DNA of 64,000 nucleotides from Marisediminicola senii (GCF_011057645.1 NZ_JAALGE010000001.1:186001-250000); one strand, 5' to 3'; shown: positions 39,034 through 48,137, counted from the first letter of the stretch. Numbers and translations: made by a program. The notes: generated by a model from the letters alone, not told the origin.

Positions 39034-39168
39034 ATGAGCTACCTGCCTCCCGAGAAGAAGAAGCGCTCCGACCCGCCGACCCCGATGCGCATGCTGCTGT
39101 GGGTGATCGTCGCGGGAGTCGGGCTCTACTTCGTCGGAACGGGCATCGTCGGGATCCTCGGGGGCTGA
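39034..39168 (+). CDS. Small single-helix membrane protein
   Basis: A 44-residue frame with a basic N-terminus (LPPEKKKRSDPPTP) and one hydrophobic helix (MLLWVIVAGVGLYFVGTGIVG). The ATG follows AAGAGAGAGAACC, 11 bases after lysS. Codon use matches neighbours. Too short for most gene finders. I know no named family; such positive-in helix proteins often bind larger membrane complexes. Confidence 0.7.
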   Translation: MSYLPPEKKKRSDPPTPMRMLLWVIVAGVGLYFVGTGIVGILGG

Positions 39169-39214
39169 GTGCCGCGGCATCCACCCTCCCAGCCGGCGCG
39201 CGTATCCTAGGGCG

Positions 39215-39400
39215 GTGCTAGAGAACTTCTGGGCGAATGCCGCCTTTTCGGTCACACCGACGATCCTGGTCGGAATCATCTTCTGGATTGTGATGCGGTC
39301 GATCCTGCGGGCCGACCGCACCGAACGCAAGGTGTACTCCGACATGGAGACCGAAGAGCGTGCCCGCCGCGCGGCGAAGGCCGCCGAAACATCGAAGTAA
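39215..39400 (+). CDS. Small membrane protein with charged tail
   Basis: A 61-residue protein. One helix (TPTILVGIIFWIVMRSI) is followed by a strongly charged helical tail (LRADRTERKVYSDMETEERAR). The GTG start lies nine bases after TATCCT, a good -10 box, so the mRNA is probably leaderless. Short proteins with this layout are common in actinobacteria; no function is known. Confidence 0.75.
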   Translation: MLENFWANAAFSVTPTILVGIIFWIVMRSILRADRTERKVYSDMETEERARRAAKAAETSK

Positions 39401-39452
39401 CACCGCTCACATAGCTTGGGGCAAGGTACACACCCCCAACAGAGCGGAAAGC

Positions 39453-42410
39453 ATGACGTTCACGCGCGTCATCGCTGGAACTGGCGGCATTGCCGTCGCC
39501 CTTTCAGCGATCGTCCTTACTCCATCCATCGCCCAGGCAGACCCGGCAACGACCGCGACGCCGATAGTCCGCGCCACGTCGAGTTACATCGACATGCCGG
39601 AGAGCTATCCGTTCCAGCCCGAGCTGGAGGTGACCCCCGACCTCGCCACGGATGCATCGCTGCAACGTGGCCTCACCCCCTACGACGAGATCGCTCCCCA
39701 GCTCAATGAGTGGATGGCCGAGAGCGACCTCATCTCCAGCCAGGTGGTCGGCAAGTCCGGCCTCGGCCGCGACATCCACCTCGTCACCATCACCGCCCCG
39801 GAGACCCCGGAGCAGACAGCGCAGCAGAACGCATGGCGCGACGAGGTCAAGAACGACTCCGCCGCCGCGGCCGTCGACACCGAACTGCTCGATGGCTACA
39901 AGATCCCACTGTGGTTCAACGCCAACATCCACGGCAACGAGTGGGAGGGCACCGACGCGAGCCTCAACTCGATCGAGCAGCTGCTCACCGACGACTCCGC
40001 GGAGACCGCGGAGCTGCTCGCCGGCAACCGCATCTACTTCACGCTGACCAACAATCCAGACGGCCGTGCCCTCGGGCAGCGCGCGGTCGCGGCCGGGTTC
40101 GACGCGAACCGCGACTTCATCACGGGCGCGACGGCCGAGGCATCCATCGTCCGCGACCTGGCGAGCATCATCCAGCCGACCAACTTCATCGACATCCACG
40201 GCTACACCGACGTGCTGCAGGTCGAACCGTGTGGTCCGCCGCACGGCGAGAACTACGAGTACGACCTGTTCCTGCCGTACGCCTACGACGCCGCGCTCGA
40301 GATCGAGCAGGCCGTCGTCGCCGCGAACGTCGAGGGCAACACCTACCTCGCCGCCGATGGCTCGACGACCACGGAGAACACCGGCAAGATCAACATCCCC
40401 TACCGCGACATCCGCGCGGGCTGGGACGACTGGCCGCCGATCTTCGCGCCCCAGTACGTCGCATACCAGGGAGCGATCACCAACACCGTCGAGCTCCCGC
40501 TCGGCCGCGTGCAGAACGACGTCACCGAGGGCACCCGCCGCGGCGTCGTGAACACCGAGGTCGCCGAGATCGTCATCGACACCACCGTCGGTTACGTCGC
40601 CGACAACGGCAGCGCGCTGCTCGACAACCAGATCGAGATCTTCCGCCGCGGAGACGCCGGCGAGCCGATCGAGACCATCCCCACCGACCTCGACCCCGCC
40701 ACCGTTCCCGAGCCCAACCAGTGGGCCGAGATCTGGGACGAGACCGACGTCTACCCGACGTTCATCCCGCGCGCCTACGTCATCCCGGTCGGCGAGGGGC
40801 AGCGTTCTGACACGGATGCCGCCACCCTCGTCGACCAGCTGCTGGTCAACGACATCGAGGTGCAGAAGACCACGACCGCCCTCACGGTAGACGGCGTCAC
40901 GTACCCCGCAGGGTCGTACTTCGTCGACATGCACCAGCCGCTGCGCGGGCTCGCGAACGTGCTGCTCGCCGATGGCACCGACATCTCCGAGCGCGTGCCG
41001 AGCATGTACGACATCTCGGCGTGGAGCCTGTCGCTGCTGTGGGGAGCGGATGTCGCGGCCGTCGGCACCACGACCGACCCGGCCATCGCGGTCTCGGCCG
41101 TGCCGATCACCGACACCCCCGTCGACGCCGAGCTCCCCGCCGAGGGCACGTACCTCGAGCTCGAGGCACGCGGCGTCGCGGAGTTCCAGGCGATCAACGA
41201 GATGCTGTTCGACGGCATCGCCGTCTCGCAGTTCGCCGACGGTTCGGTTATCGTCGGGCCCGACGCGGCATCCCGTGCCGCCGCGGCGAACGTCGTCACC
41301 GAGTACGGGGTCTCCTTCACCGGAACCGACGGTTCACGCCTCGGCACCGAGGAGAGCACCGCTCTGTCGTCGCTCACCGTCGGGTACTCCGGCAACCAGG
41401 ACGACCGCGTGACGCTCGAGAAGCTCGGGTTCCGCGACATCGTGCTCGTCACCTCGGCGACGATCAGCTCGGGTGCAGTCGACCTCGGCGGCATCGACGT
41501 GCTGTGGGTCGGCGGAAACCTGGCCTTCGACGCGGCCACGCAGGGGACCGGCATCGCTGCGGTCACCGCGTACCTCGCCGACGGCAAGGGCGTCGTCGGA
41601 CGCGGTGCCGCCGGAGCCGCATTCGCGAACTCGTTCGGCCTGCTCGCCTCGACCTCGGTCAACGGCACCGGCGGTTCGAACGGCATCGTGAACATCGACA
41701 CTCCCGACACCGGGCTGCTGTCGACCTACGCGCAGGACACCGCGTTCGTATCGCCCGCGACCTGGTTCACGGCTCTCGGAGCCGGCGTGACCGTAGAGCA
41801 GAGCTACGACGCGGCCGAGCCGTTCGTCTCCGGACACTGGCGCGACGCGACGCAGAACCCGAACACCCCGGCGATCCCGCCTGGCAACACCGGACAGGCA
41901 GATGCCGCCGGCCAGCCGGCTGCGGTCTCCTCCGAGTCGGCGACCGGGTCGCGCACGTTCCTGTTCGGCACGTACCCGACCTACCGCACGCACCCGGTCG
42001 GCGCGTTCAGCGACGTCGCCGAGGCGCTGCTGTGGGCGGGACCCGAGGGCACGGCAGTCGCCGCTCCCGTCGTGGAAGAGGAGCCGGAGCCCACTCCGGA
42101 ACCGACGACCGACCCCACCCCGGTGCCCACGCCCGACCCCAGCCCGAGCGTTCCCGCGCCAGGCAACGGCGGCGCGGTCGGCGGCGACGGCAGCAACGCC
42201 GGTAACGGCGGCGCTGGCAGCGGCGCTGGCAGTGGCAATGGCAGCGGCTCCGGCAGCGGCAGCACCGCGGGCGGATCGAACGACCCGCTGGCGATCACCG
42301 GCTACGAGGCAACGGGGCTGGTGACCCTCGCGGGCCTGCTGCTCCTGCTCGGCGCCGGCGTGTTCGCCATCGGACGCCGCCGCCTGCAGACGGGCGCGAC
42401 CACCCAGTAA
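39453..42410 (+). CDS. Secreted, wall-anchored M14 zinc carboxypeptidase
   Basis: A 985-residue surface protein. A signal peptide ends near AQA (residue 29). The M14 domain shows HGNEWEG (zinc His and Glu, about 160), NNPDGR and DANRDF (substrate contacts), the zinc His in FIDIHGYTD, and the general base Glu in NTVELPLGR (about 345). A long beta-rich part follows. Then come a Pro/Thr/Glu linker, a Gly/Ser-rich linker and LAITG (about 945) with a hydrophobic helix and RRR tail: an LAXTG signal for class E sortase. It probably trims peptides outside the cell. It starts at ATG with GCGGAAAG; the upstream frame is a shadow. Confidence 0.92.
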   Translation: MTFTRVIAGTGGIAVALSAIVLTPSIAQADPATTATPIVRATSSYIDMPESYPFQPELEVTPDLATDASLQRGLTPYDEIAPQLNEWMAESDLISSQVVGKSGLGRDIHLVTITAPETPEQTAQQNAWRDEVKNDSAAAAVDTELLDGYKIPLWFNANIHGNEWEGTDASLNSIEQLLTDDSAETAELLAGNRIYFTLTNNPDGRALGQRAVAAGFDANRDFITGATAEASIVRDLASIIQPTNFIDIHGYTDVLQVEPCGPPHGENYEYDLFLPYAYDAALEIEQAVVAANVEGNTYLAADGSTTTENTGKINIPYRDIRAGWDDWPPIFAPQYVAYQGAITNTVELPLGRVQNDVTEGTRRGVVNTEVAEIVIDTTVGYVADNGSALLDNQIEIFRRGDAGEPIETIPTDLDPATVPEPNQWAEIWDETDVYPTFIPRAYVIPVGEGQRSDTDAATLVDQLLVNDIEVQKTTTALTVDGVTYPAGSYFVDMHQPLRGLANVLLADGTDISERVPSMYDISAWSLSLLWGADVAAVGTTTDPAIAVSAVPITDTPVDAELPAEGTYLELEARGVAEFQAINEMLFDGIAVSQFADGSVIVGPDAASRAAAANVVTEYGVSFTGTDGSRLGTEESTALSSLTVGYSGNQDDRVTLEKLGFRDIVLVTSATISSGAVDLGGIDVLWVGGNLAFDAATQGTGIAAVTAYLADGKGVVGRGAAGAAFANSFGLLASTSVNGTGGSNGIVNIDTPDTGLLSTYAQDTAFVSPATWFTALGAGVTVEQSYDAAEPFVSGHWRDATQNPNTPAIPPGNTGQADAAGQPAAVSSESATGSRTFLFGTYPTYRTHPVGAFSDVAEALLWAGPEGTAVAAPVVEEEPEPTPEPTTDPTPVPTPDPSPSVPAPGNGGAVGGDGSNAGNGGAGSGAGSGNGSGSGSGSTAGGSNDPLAITGYEATGLVTLAGLLLLLGAGVFAIGRRRLQTGATTQ

Positions 42411-42422
42411 CGGCACCACGCA

Positions 42423-42456
42423 GAAGGGCCGTCACGCGACAGCGTGGCGGCCCTTC
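42423..42456 (+). terminator. Intrinsic terminator after the M14 gene
   Basis: A 15-bp stem (GAAGGGCCGTCACGC with its complement, one G-T pair) closes the loop GACA, 12 bases after the stop codon. CGTCGTT follows. Confidence 0.85.
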
Positions 42457-42484
42457 GTCGTTCCCGGGTGCGTGCGGTAGGCGG

Positions 42485-42516
42485 GTTGCGCGGGGCGCGT
42501 GTTGCGCGGGGCGCGT
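42485..42516 (+). repeat. Perfect 16-bp tandem duplication beside element copy 2
   Basis: GTTGCGCGGGGCGCGT occurs twice without spacer, ending two bases before the left end of the inverted-repeat element. Copy 1 of the element also has a tandem repeat on its left side. Confidence 0.85.
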
Positions 42517-42518
42517 GT

Positions 42519-42671
42519 GGCTTTCATTATTCAGGAGGTTATGAGCCGGCAAAACAGAATATTGCGGATGCTGCGTGCTGAACGCAGCATCCATTCTTCT
42601 GAGCCGCTTCCACACAAGAATCGTGCAATCGTCAGCCCGAAACCCCTGTCGACTCCTGAATAATGAAAGCC
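42519..42671. repeat. Inverted-repeat element, copy 2
   Basis: It is bounded by a perfect 19-bp inverted repeat: GGCTTTCATTATTCAGGAG (42519-42537) and its complement (42653-42671). The centre has a perfect 11-bp stem (GGATGCTGCGT, loop GCTGA, 42566-42592). AATCGTGCA further right is shared with copy 1 at the same offset. It is AT-richer than its surroundings, has no open frame, and lies tail to tail between the M14 terminator and the pirin gene. It is probably the better preserved copy. Confidence 0.88.
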
Positions 42672-42720
42672 GCACGGGCCACCCGGCCGTTCCCGGTCAG
42701 TCGTCGCGGTACGAGGAGGC

Positions 42721-43689
42721 TCAGCCGCGGGCGCGCAGCCGCACGCCGGGCATGGTCGGCGCGGCGAGCGGCTGCCCGTCGTAGTCGACCGCGCCGAATC
42801 GTCCGCCGTCGTCGAGCCCGGTAATCACATCGGCCTGCCACGCCTCGCGAAATTTGACGATCTCGTCGTGGCTGCGCCCGATGAAGTTCCACCACATCAC
42901 GATCTGCTCGCCCAGCGGCTCGCCGCCGAGCAGCAGAAGCCGGCACGCCCCGTCGGCATCGAGCGTCACGGTGTCGCGCCCCACCGGCAGGTACGCCACG
43001 TCGACGCGCGGCACGGGCGTTCCGTCGACCACGAGGGCGCCGCGGTCGACCAGGATGCCGTACTCGAAGGCCGGGTCGAGCGGCACCGCGATCGGGTCAC
43101 CGGCCGGCAGGTCGAGCTGCGCGCCGACGAGCGGGCTGTGGGTCGGCAGCGGCGAAGTCTGGCCGGCGAGGGAGCCGAGGAATACCCGCACCGTCACGTC
43201 ACCCCAGGCGACGGCCTCGGGCGCGTAGTGCTCGAACGCCGGCGAACAGTGGCGCGCGGCATCCGGAAGGGCCACCCACAACTGCACGCCGTGCAGCTCA
43301 GACGTGTCGTCGGTGGAGACCTCCGAGTGTTGGATGCCGCTGCCCGCCGTCATCACGTTGACCTCGCCCGGCCGCACCGTCGCGATGCTGCCGAGACTGT
43401 CGCGGTGTTCGACCTCGCCCGAGAACAGCCAGCTCACGGTTTGAAGACCGGTGTGTGGATGCGGCGGCACGACCATTCCGCGTCCGCCCCGCACGTCATG
43501 CGGCCCGTAGTGATCGATGAAGCACCATGCGCCGATGAGCGAGCGACCGCGCTGCGGCAGGGTGCGCCGCACCGACATGGCCCGCGGCCCGCCGAGGGGA
43601 ACGTCGCGGGCCGAGAGTACCTCGACACCGGAGCCGTCGGGGCGATCCTCGAGCAACAGCTCGGCGGGTCGCTTCTCGACGTTGCTTAT
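42721..43689 (-). CDS. Pirin family protein
   Basis: A 322-residue bicupin. The family's strong blocks are RTLPQRGRSLIGAWCF and DHYGPHDV, the metal-site PPHPHTGLQTVSWLFSGEVEHRDSLG, and MTAGSGIQHSE (second His/Glu pair). The N-terminus should read Met-SNVE, but the codon before SNVE is ATA. It overlaps the XRE stop as ATAA where ATGA would be expected. No better in-frame start is near, so an ATA start (or a point mutation) is inferred. Bacterial pirins bind iron and can act as quercetinases or regulators. Last gene of the DUF2975/XRE operon. Confidence 0.88.
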   Translation of the reverse strand: MSNVEKRPAELLLEDRPDGSGVEVLSARDVPLGGPRAMSVRRTLPQRGRSLIGAWCFIDHYGPHDVRGGRGMVVPPHPHTGLQTVSWLFSGEVEHRDSLGSIATVRPGEVNVMTAGSGIQHSEVSTDDTSELHGVQLWVALPDAARHCSPAFEHYAPEAVAWGDVTVRVFLGSLAGQTSPLPTHSPLVGAQLDLPAGDPIAVPLDPAFEYGILVDRGALVVDGTPVPRVDVAYLPVGRDTVTLDADGACRLLLLGGEPLGEQIVMWWNFIGRSHDEIVKFREAWQADVITGLDDGGRFGAVDYDGQPLAAPTMPGVRLRARG

Positions 43690-43949
43690 GGCATCGATGC
43701 TAGGCCCGTCGGCTGTACGGGGGAATGCGTCGTGACCAGCAGTTCTCCTATCTCGCAATCGAGCGCGACGCAGATGGCAGACAGGGTGGAGAAACGGATG
43801 GCGCGTGCCCGGTCGTTCTTCAGCACCGACAGGTTCACGATGCTCACGCCCACGAGCTCGCTCAACCGGGTCAGGGTCATGCCGCGCGCCTGCAGCAGCT
43901 CGTCGAGCCGGCAATGGACCCCGGTCGGTTCGTCGTCGACGGGTGGCAT
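43686..43949 (-). CDS. XRE-type HTH transcriptional regulator (YozG-like)
   Basis: An 87-residue protein that is almost entirely an HTH_26/XRE domain: LDELLQARGMTLTRLSELVGVSIVNLSVLKNDRARAIRFSTL, then ICVALDCEIGELL, the usual ending of the YozG-like group. These regulators are typically encoded next to DUF2975 membrane proteins, as here. The ATG shares a base with the upstream DUF2975 stop (TGATG). It likely autoregulates the operon through the repeats at 45403-45452. Confidence 0.92.
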   Translation of the reverse strand: MPPVDDEPTGVHCRLDELLQARGMTLTRLSELVGVSIVNLSVLKNDRARAIRFSTLSAICVALDCEIGELLVTTHSPVQPTGLASMP

Positions 43950-44749
43950 CAGACCAGGCCCCTGGCGTCGTGTTGCAGGCGTTCCCCCGCACGGAACAGC
44001 ACCGCGAGCGTCACGAGGGCGAGCGCGACGCCGATCGGCCAGAACTCGATCGTGGCGGCGAGGCTCGGCTCCGGCAGGCCGGACCCTCCCAGCCCGAGTG
44101 ACCAGTTGCGTTCCTGAATGTCTTCGCCCTCGAGCGCGTAGCCGCTCGTGCGGAACATCTGCTCGGCGGCGAGGTTGCCCGCGATCGTGAAGCACACCTG
44201 CCACACCACCCCGCCGACGCCGAGCACGACGCCGGTTTTAGCGAGCAACCCGCTCAGCGGGCGGGAGAACGGCTCGGTTTCGAGAGCGCGGCCAGCGAGG
44301 GCCGCCACCAGCACGAGGACCAGCACCACGGTGGCCCCGTTGGCGAGGTGCCCGGCTGCGAGCCATGCGCGCGCCGCGGCATCCAGTCCCTCCACGTCGA
44401 AGGTGCCCCTCTCGAACCCGGGCCCACCGACGACCTCGGCAGTCGGTCCCTGTACGTCGAAGACGCCGGGGGAGGTAGCCGGCTGGAACGGGCGCACGAG
44501 CACGTCGAGCGTCACCCGCTCGGCGACGGTCGCCTGCACGATCGCCACCACGGTGCCGATCGCGACGAGCAGGGCGCCGATGATGGCCCACCCGTTGACC
44601 AGTTTCGCGACGCGCGAGCCGTCGGCCGCCGGGGGAGTTCCGGTGCCCCGGCGGCGTTGCCGTGCCGGTCGCGCGGCTGTGGCCAGCACGGCGATGGCCC
44701 CGAGTCCGACGAGAACGGGAATGAGCCAGGAGGGTGAGGTCGAGAGCAT
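43949..44749 (-). CDS. DUF2975 family membrane protein, second copy
   Basis: A 266-residue protein with an outward N-terminal helix, then four further helices in the DUF2975 pattern. An extracytoplasmic segment (VERVTLDVLVRPFQPATSPGVF onward) separates helices two and three. Its last residues, LQHDARGLV, match the tail LQRDTTGLV of the gene upstream, so the two are tandem paralogues. The start is the ATG coupled to the upstream stop. Function unknown; pairing with an XRE regulator suggests a membrane sensor or antagonist. Confidence 0.8.
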   Translation of the reverse strand: MLSTSPSWLIPVLVGLGAIAVLATAARPARQRRRGTGTPPAADGSRVAKLVNGWAIIGALLVAIGTVVAIVQATVAERVTLDVLVRPFQPATSPGVFDVQGPTAEVVGGPGFERGTFDVEGLDAAARAWLAAGHLANGATVVLVLVLVAALAGRALETEPFSRPLSGLLAKTGVVLGVGGVVWQVCFTIAGNLAAEQMFRTSGYALEGEDIQERNWSLGLGGSGLPEPSLAATIEFWPIGVALALVTLAVLFRAGERLQHDARGLV

Positions 44750-45390
44750 CAGACCAGCCCCGTGGTGTCGCGCTGCAGCGACGCGGCGTATTCGAAGGCG
44801 AGGGCGACGAGTAGCAGCCCCATACCGAGCGCGATCATGCCGGGGTCGAACCCGGCGACCATGGGCCAGAACCCGTCGATCCCGGCGGCGCCATTGAGCT
44901 CGCCCACCGTCGTCCACACGGTGGCGACGTGGAGTCCGGCGGCGATGATGCCGCCGATGAGGGCGGTGGCTCCTGCGGTTGCGACGGTCTTCCACAGCAC
45001 CGTGGTGAAGAGCGTTCCGTGCAGTAGGCGCCACGCGATGACGGCAAGCCCGACGGCGAGGAGCACCGAGGCGAGTGCGCCCACGACGGTCGAGATGGTG
45101 GCCAGGACCAGGGGCGTCGCCGACAGGCCGTCGACGACGACTGCTGCGGTGTCGTAGCCGCCGTTGGCGATCGACGCTCCGCCGTTCTCGACCGCGTCGG
45201 CAGGCAGGGGTTCGTCCACCTCCAGTGAGATGGCGAGCTGGCCGGTAGCCAGCATCTGCGTGACGGTCGTGCTCACCGTCACCGCGATCGCCAGGCCGGA
45301 GACGCACGAAGCGAAGAATACGAACCAGACAACACCCCGTGCAAACCGCGCTGTCCATCCGGTGCCCTGCAGTTCCGTTCTCGGACTCAT
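44749..45390 (-). CDS. DUF2975 family membrane protein, first copy
   Basis: A 213-residue protein with four hydrophobic helices and one external loop (about 55-85, LEVDEPLPADAVENGG). It is the first gene of the DUF2975-DUF2975-XRE-pirin operon. It starts at ATG with AAGGGAG seven bases upstream; an earlier in-frame start would fall in the operator repeats. Its C-terminal tail is shared with the second copy. Confidence 0.82.
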   Translation of the reverse strand: MSPRTELQGTGWTARFARGVVWFVFFASCVSGLAIAVTVSTTVTQMLATGQLAISLEVDEPLPADAVENGGASIANGGYDTAAVVVDGLSATPLVLATISTVVGALASVLLAVGLAVIAWRLLHGTLFTTVLWKTVATAGATALIGGIIAAGLHVATVWTTVGELNGAAGIDGFWPMVAGFDPGMIALGMGLLLVALAFEYAASLQRDTTGLV

Positions 45391-45402
45391 GCTCACTCCC
45401 TT

Positions 45403-45460
45403 AACGACAATCAATAACAACGACAATCGTTAACATAGCGATTATCGATAAGACTGGCAA
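45403..45460 (-). promoter_or_regulatory. Promoter with multiple operator-like repeats for the DUF2975/XRE operon
   Basis: On the minus strand TTGCCA (45455-45460) and TATGTT (45432-45437) are 17 bases apart, a near-ideal promoter. The spacer holds the perfect palindrome TTATCGATAA (45442-45451). Downstream, AACGACAATC occurs twice (45403-45412, 45419-45428), the second within the palindromic AACGACAATCGTT. The segment is strikingly AT-rich. A regulator bound here would block RNA polymerase; the XRE protein of the operon is the natural candidate. Confidence 0.7.
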
Positions 45461-45571
45461 GGTATCGGCTCCCTCCATCACGCCTAGGGCGAACAGGGGC
45501 ATCAAATGCCAGAAGCCGTCGTTACTGTCTCTATATCGGCACGAACCCTGCACCGTGCTTAGGGAGACACC

Positions 45572-48058
45572 ATGTTTGAAAGATTTACCGACCGAGCTCG
45601 TCGCGTTGTCGTTTTGGCCCAGGAAGAGGCCAAGATGCTCAACCACAACTACATCGGCACCGAGCACATTCTGCTCGGGCTCATCCACGAGGGTGAGGGC
45701 GTCGCCGCCAAGGCGCTCGAGTCGTTGGGCATTGCGCTCGACGCCGTGCGCGAGCAGGTCCAGGACATCATCGGCCAGGGCCAGCAGCAGCCGACGGGGC
45801 ACATCCCGTTCACCCCCCGCGCCAAGAAGGTGCTCGAGCTCTCGCTTCGCGAGGCCCTGCAGCTCGGCCACAACTACATCGGCACCGAGCACATTCTGCT
45901 CGGGCTCATCCGCGAGGGCGAGGGCGTAGCCGCCCAGGTCCTCGTCAAGCTGGGCGCCGACCTCAATAAGGTCCGCCAGCAGGTCATCCAGCTGCTCTCG
46001 GGCTACCAGGGCAAGGAACAGGTTGCCGTCGGCGGCAACGACCAGGCCGCACAGCAGGCCGGAAGCCAGGTGCTCGACCAGTTCGGTCGCAACCTGACGC
46101 AGGCCGCGCGCGACGGCAAGCTCGACCCCGTCATCGGGCGCGAGAAGGAGATGGAGCGGGTCATGCAGATCCTCTCCCGCCGTTCCAAGAACAACCCCGT
46201 GCTGATCGGTGAGCCCGGCGTCGGCAAGACCGCCGTCGTCGAGGGCCTCGCCCAGGCCATCGTGCGCGGAGACGTGCCGGAGACGCTGAAGGACAAGCAG
46301 CTCTACACGCTCGACCTCGGCTCGCTCATCGCCGGGAGCCGCTACCGCGGTGACTTCGAGGAGCGCCTGAAGAAGGTCACCAAGGAGATCCGCACCCGCG
46401 GCGACATCATCACCTTCATCGACGAGATCCACACCCTCGTCGGCGCCGGTGCCGCAGAAGGCGCGATCGACGCGGCGAGCATCCTCAAGCCGCTGCTCGC
46501 CCGTGGTGAGCTGCAGACGATCGGTGCGACCACCCTCGACGAGTACCGCAAGCACTTCGAGAAGGATGCCGCCCTCGAGCGTCGCTTCCAGCCCGTCCAG
46601 GTTCACGAGCCCTCCCTGCCGCACACCATTAACATCCTCAAGGGGCTCCGCGACAAGTACGAATCGTTCCACAAGGTCTCGATCACCGACGGCGCCATCG
46701 TCGCGGCCGCGAACCTCGCCGACCGCTACGTGGCCGACCGGTTCCTGCCCGACAAGGCGATCGACCTAATCGACGAGGCCGGAGCACGTCTTCGCCTGTC
46801 GATCCTCTCCGCCCCGCCCGAGCTCCGCGAGTTCGACGACCGCATCGCGGCCGTCCGCGGGCAGAAGGAAGGTGCAATCGAGGGCCAGGACTTCGAGAAG
46901 GCCGCATCCCTCCGCGACGAAGAGAAGCAGCTGCTCGGTGAGCGCCTGCGCCTCGAGAAGCAGTGGAAGAGCGGCGAAGCCGGCTCGACCGGCACCGTCG
47001 ACGAGGGTGTCATCGCGGAGGTCCTCGCGGCCGCCACGGGCATCCCGGTCTTCAAGCTCACCGAAGAGGAGACCGCGCGTCTCGTCTTCATGGAGCGCGC
47101 CCTGCACCAGCGGGTCATCGGACAGGAGGAGGCCATCTCGGCTCTCTCCAAGACCATCCGCCGCACCCGCGCAGGCCTCAAGGACCCGAAGCGCCCCAGC
47201 GGTTCGTTCATCTTCGCCGGCCCCACGGGTGTCGGAAAGACCGAGCTCGCCAAGGCGCTCGCCGAGTTCCTATTCGACGACGAGAACGCGCTGATCTCGC
47301 TCGACATGAGCGAGTACGGCGAAAAGCACACCGTCTCGCGCCTGTTCGGTGCCCCTCCCGGATTCGTCGGATTCGAAGAGGGTGGCCAGCTGACCGAGAA
47401 GGTCCGTCGCAAGCCGTTCTCCGTGGTGCTGTTCGACGAGATCGAGAAGGCTCACCCCGACATCTTCAACTCGCTCCTCCAGATCCTGGAAGAGGGACGC
47501 TTGACGGATGGCCAGGGTCGCGTAGTCGACTTCAAGAACACCGTGATCATCATGACCACGAACCTCGGTACGAAGGACATCACGGGAACGCCGATCGGGT
47601 TCACCTCGGCCTCCGACACCGCAACCGGCTACGACCGGATGCGCGGCAAGGTCGTCGAAGAGCTGAAGAAGCACTTCAAGCCCGAGTTCCTCAACCGCGT
47701 CGACGAGACGATCGTCTTCCCGCAGCTCAACCCCGTTGAACTGCTGCAGATCGTCGACCTGTTCGTCAAGCGTCTCTCGGACCGCCTGCTGGACCGCGAC
47801 ATGACGGTGGAGCTCACGCTCCCCGCCAAGGAGCAGCTCATCAAGGTCGGGTTCGACCCGTCGCTCGGAGCGCGTCCGCTGCGTCGTGCCATCCAGCACG
47901 AGATCGAGGACCGCCTGAGCGAGCGCATCCTGCAGGGTGAACTCAACGCGGGTGACCACGTTCACGTCGACTATGCCGACGCCGAGTTCATCTTCACGAC
48001 CAGCCGCCAGGCCGGCCGCGAAGCCATCGAAGAGGAGATCGCCGCCGTCGAGGCGTAA
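45572..48058 (+). CDS. clpC: ATP-dependent Clp protease ATP-binding subunit ClpC
   Basis: An 828-residue HSP100 unfoldase. It has two N-terminal Clp_N repeats ([14 protein letters not shown] twice), AAA-1 with Walker A GEPGVGKT (about 213), and a UVR/coiled-coil middle segment ([15 protein letters not shown]). AAA-2 has GPTGVGKT (about 550), [12 protein letters not shown], and the ClpP-docking region after ITGTPIGF. It feeds proteins to ClpP and is essential in many actinobacteria. It starts at ATG with AGGGAG. A strong terminator follows 18 bases after the stop. Confidence 0.98.
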   Translation: MFERFTDRARRVVVLAQEEAKMLNHNYIGTEHILLGLIHEGEGVAAKALESLGIALDAVREQVQDIIGQGQQQPTGHIPFTPRAKKVLELSLREALQLGHNYIGTEHILLGLIREGEGVAAQVLVKLGADLNKVRQQVIQLLSGYQGKEQVAVGGNDQAAQQAGSQVLDQFGRNLTQAARDGKLDPVIGREKEMERVMQILSRRSKNNPVLIGEPGVGKTAVVEGLAQAIVRGDVPETLKDKQLYTLDLGSLIAGSRYRGDFEERLKKVTKEIRTRGDIITFIDEIHTLVGAGAAEGAIDAASILKPLLARGELQTIGATTLDEYRKHFEKDAALERRFQPVQVHEPSLPHTINILKGLRDKYESFHKVSITDGAIVAAANLADRYVADRFLPDKAIDLIDEAGARLRLSILSAPPELREFDDRIAAVRGQKEGAIEGQDFEKAASLRDEEKQLLGERLRLEKQWKSGEAGSTGTVDEGVIAEVLAAATGIPVFKLTEEETARLVFMERALHQRVIGQEEAISALSKTIRRTRAGLKDPKRPSGSFIFAGPTGVGKTELAKALAEFLFDDENALISLDMSEYGEKHTVSRLFGAPPGFVGFEEGGQLTEKVRRKPFSVVLFDEIEKAHPDIFNSLLQILEEGRLTDGQGRVVDFKNTVIIMTTNLGTKDITGTPIGFTSASDTATGYDRMRGKVVEELKKHFKPEFLNRVDETIVFPQLNPVELLQIVDLFVKRLSDRLLDRDMTVELTLPAKEQLIKVGFDPSLGARPLRRAIQHEIEDRLSERILQGELNAGDHVHVDYADAEFIFTTSRQAGREAIEEEIAAVEA

Positions 48059-48076
48059 TCCACCAGCACGACACCG

Positions 48077-48103
48077 AGGCCCGGGAGCATTGCTCCCGGG
48101 CCT
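48077..48103 (+). terminator. Intrinsic terminator after clpC
   Basis: A perfect 12-bp stem (AGGCCCGGGAGC with its complement) closes the 3-base loop ATT. TCGTCGT follows. Confidence 0.85.
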
Positions 48104-48137
48104 TCGTCGTGCCCGGGCCGGGTGACAGGATGACCCC

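Noticed and set aside
43690-43992. An upstream start for the pirin gene
   Set aside because: The in-frame extension overlaps the XRE gene completely and reads Arg/His-rich shadow sequence; pirin similarity begins at SNVE.
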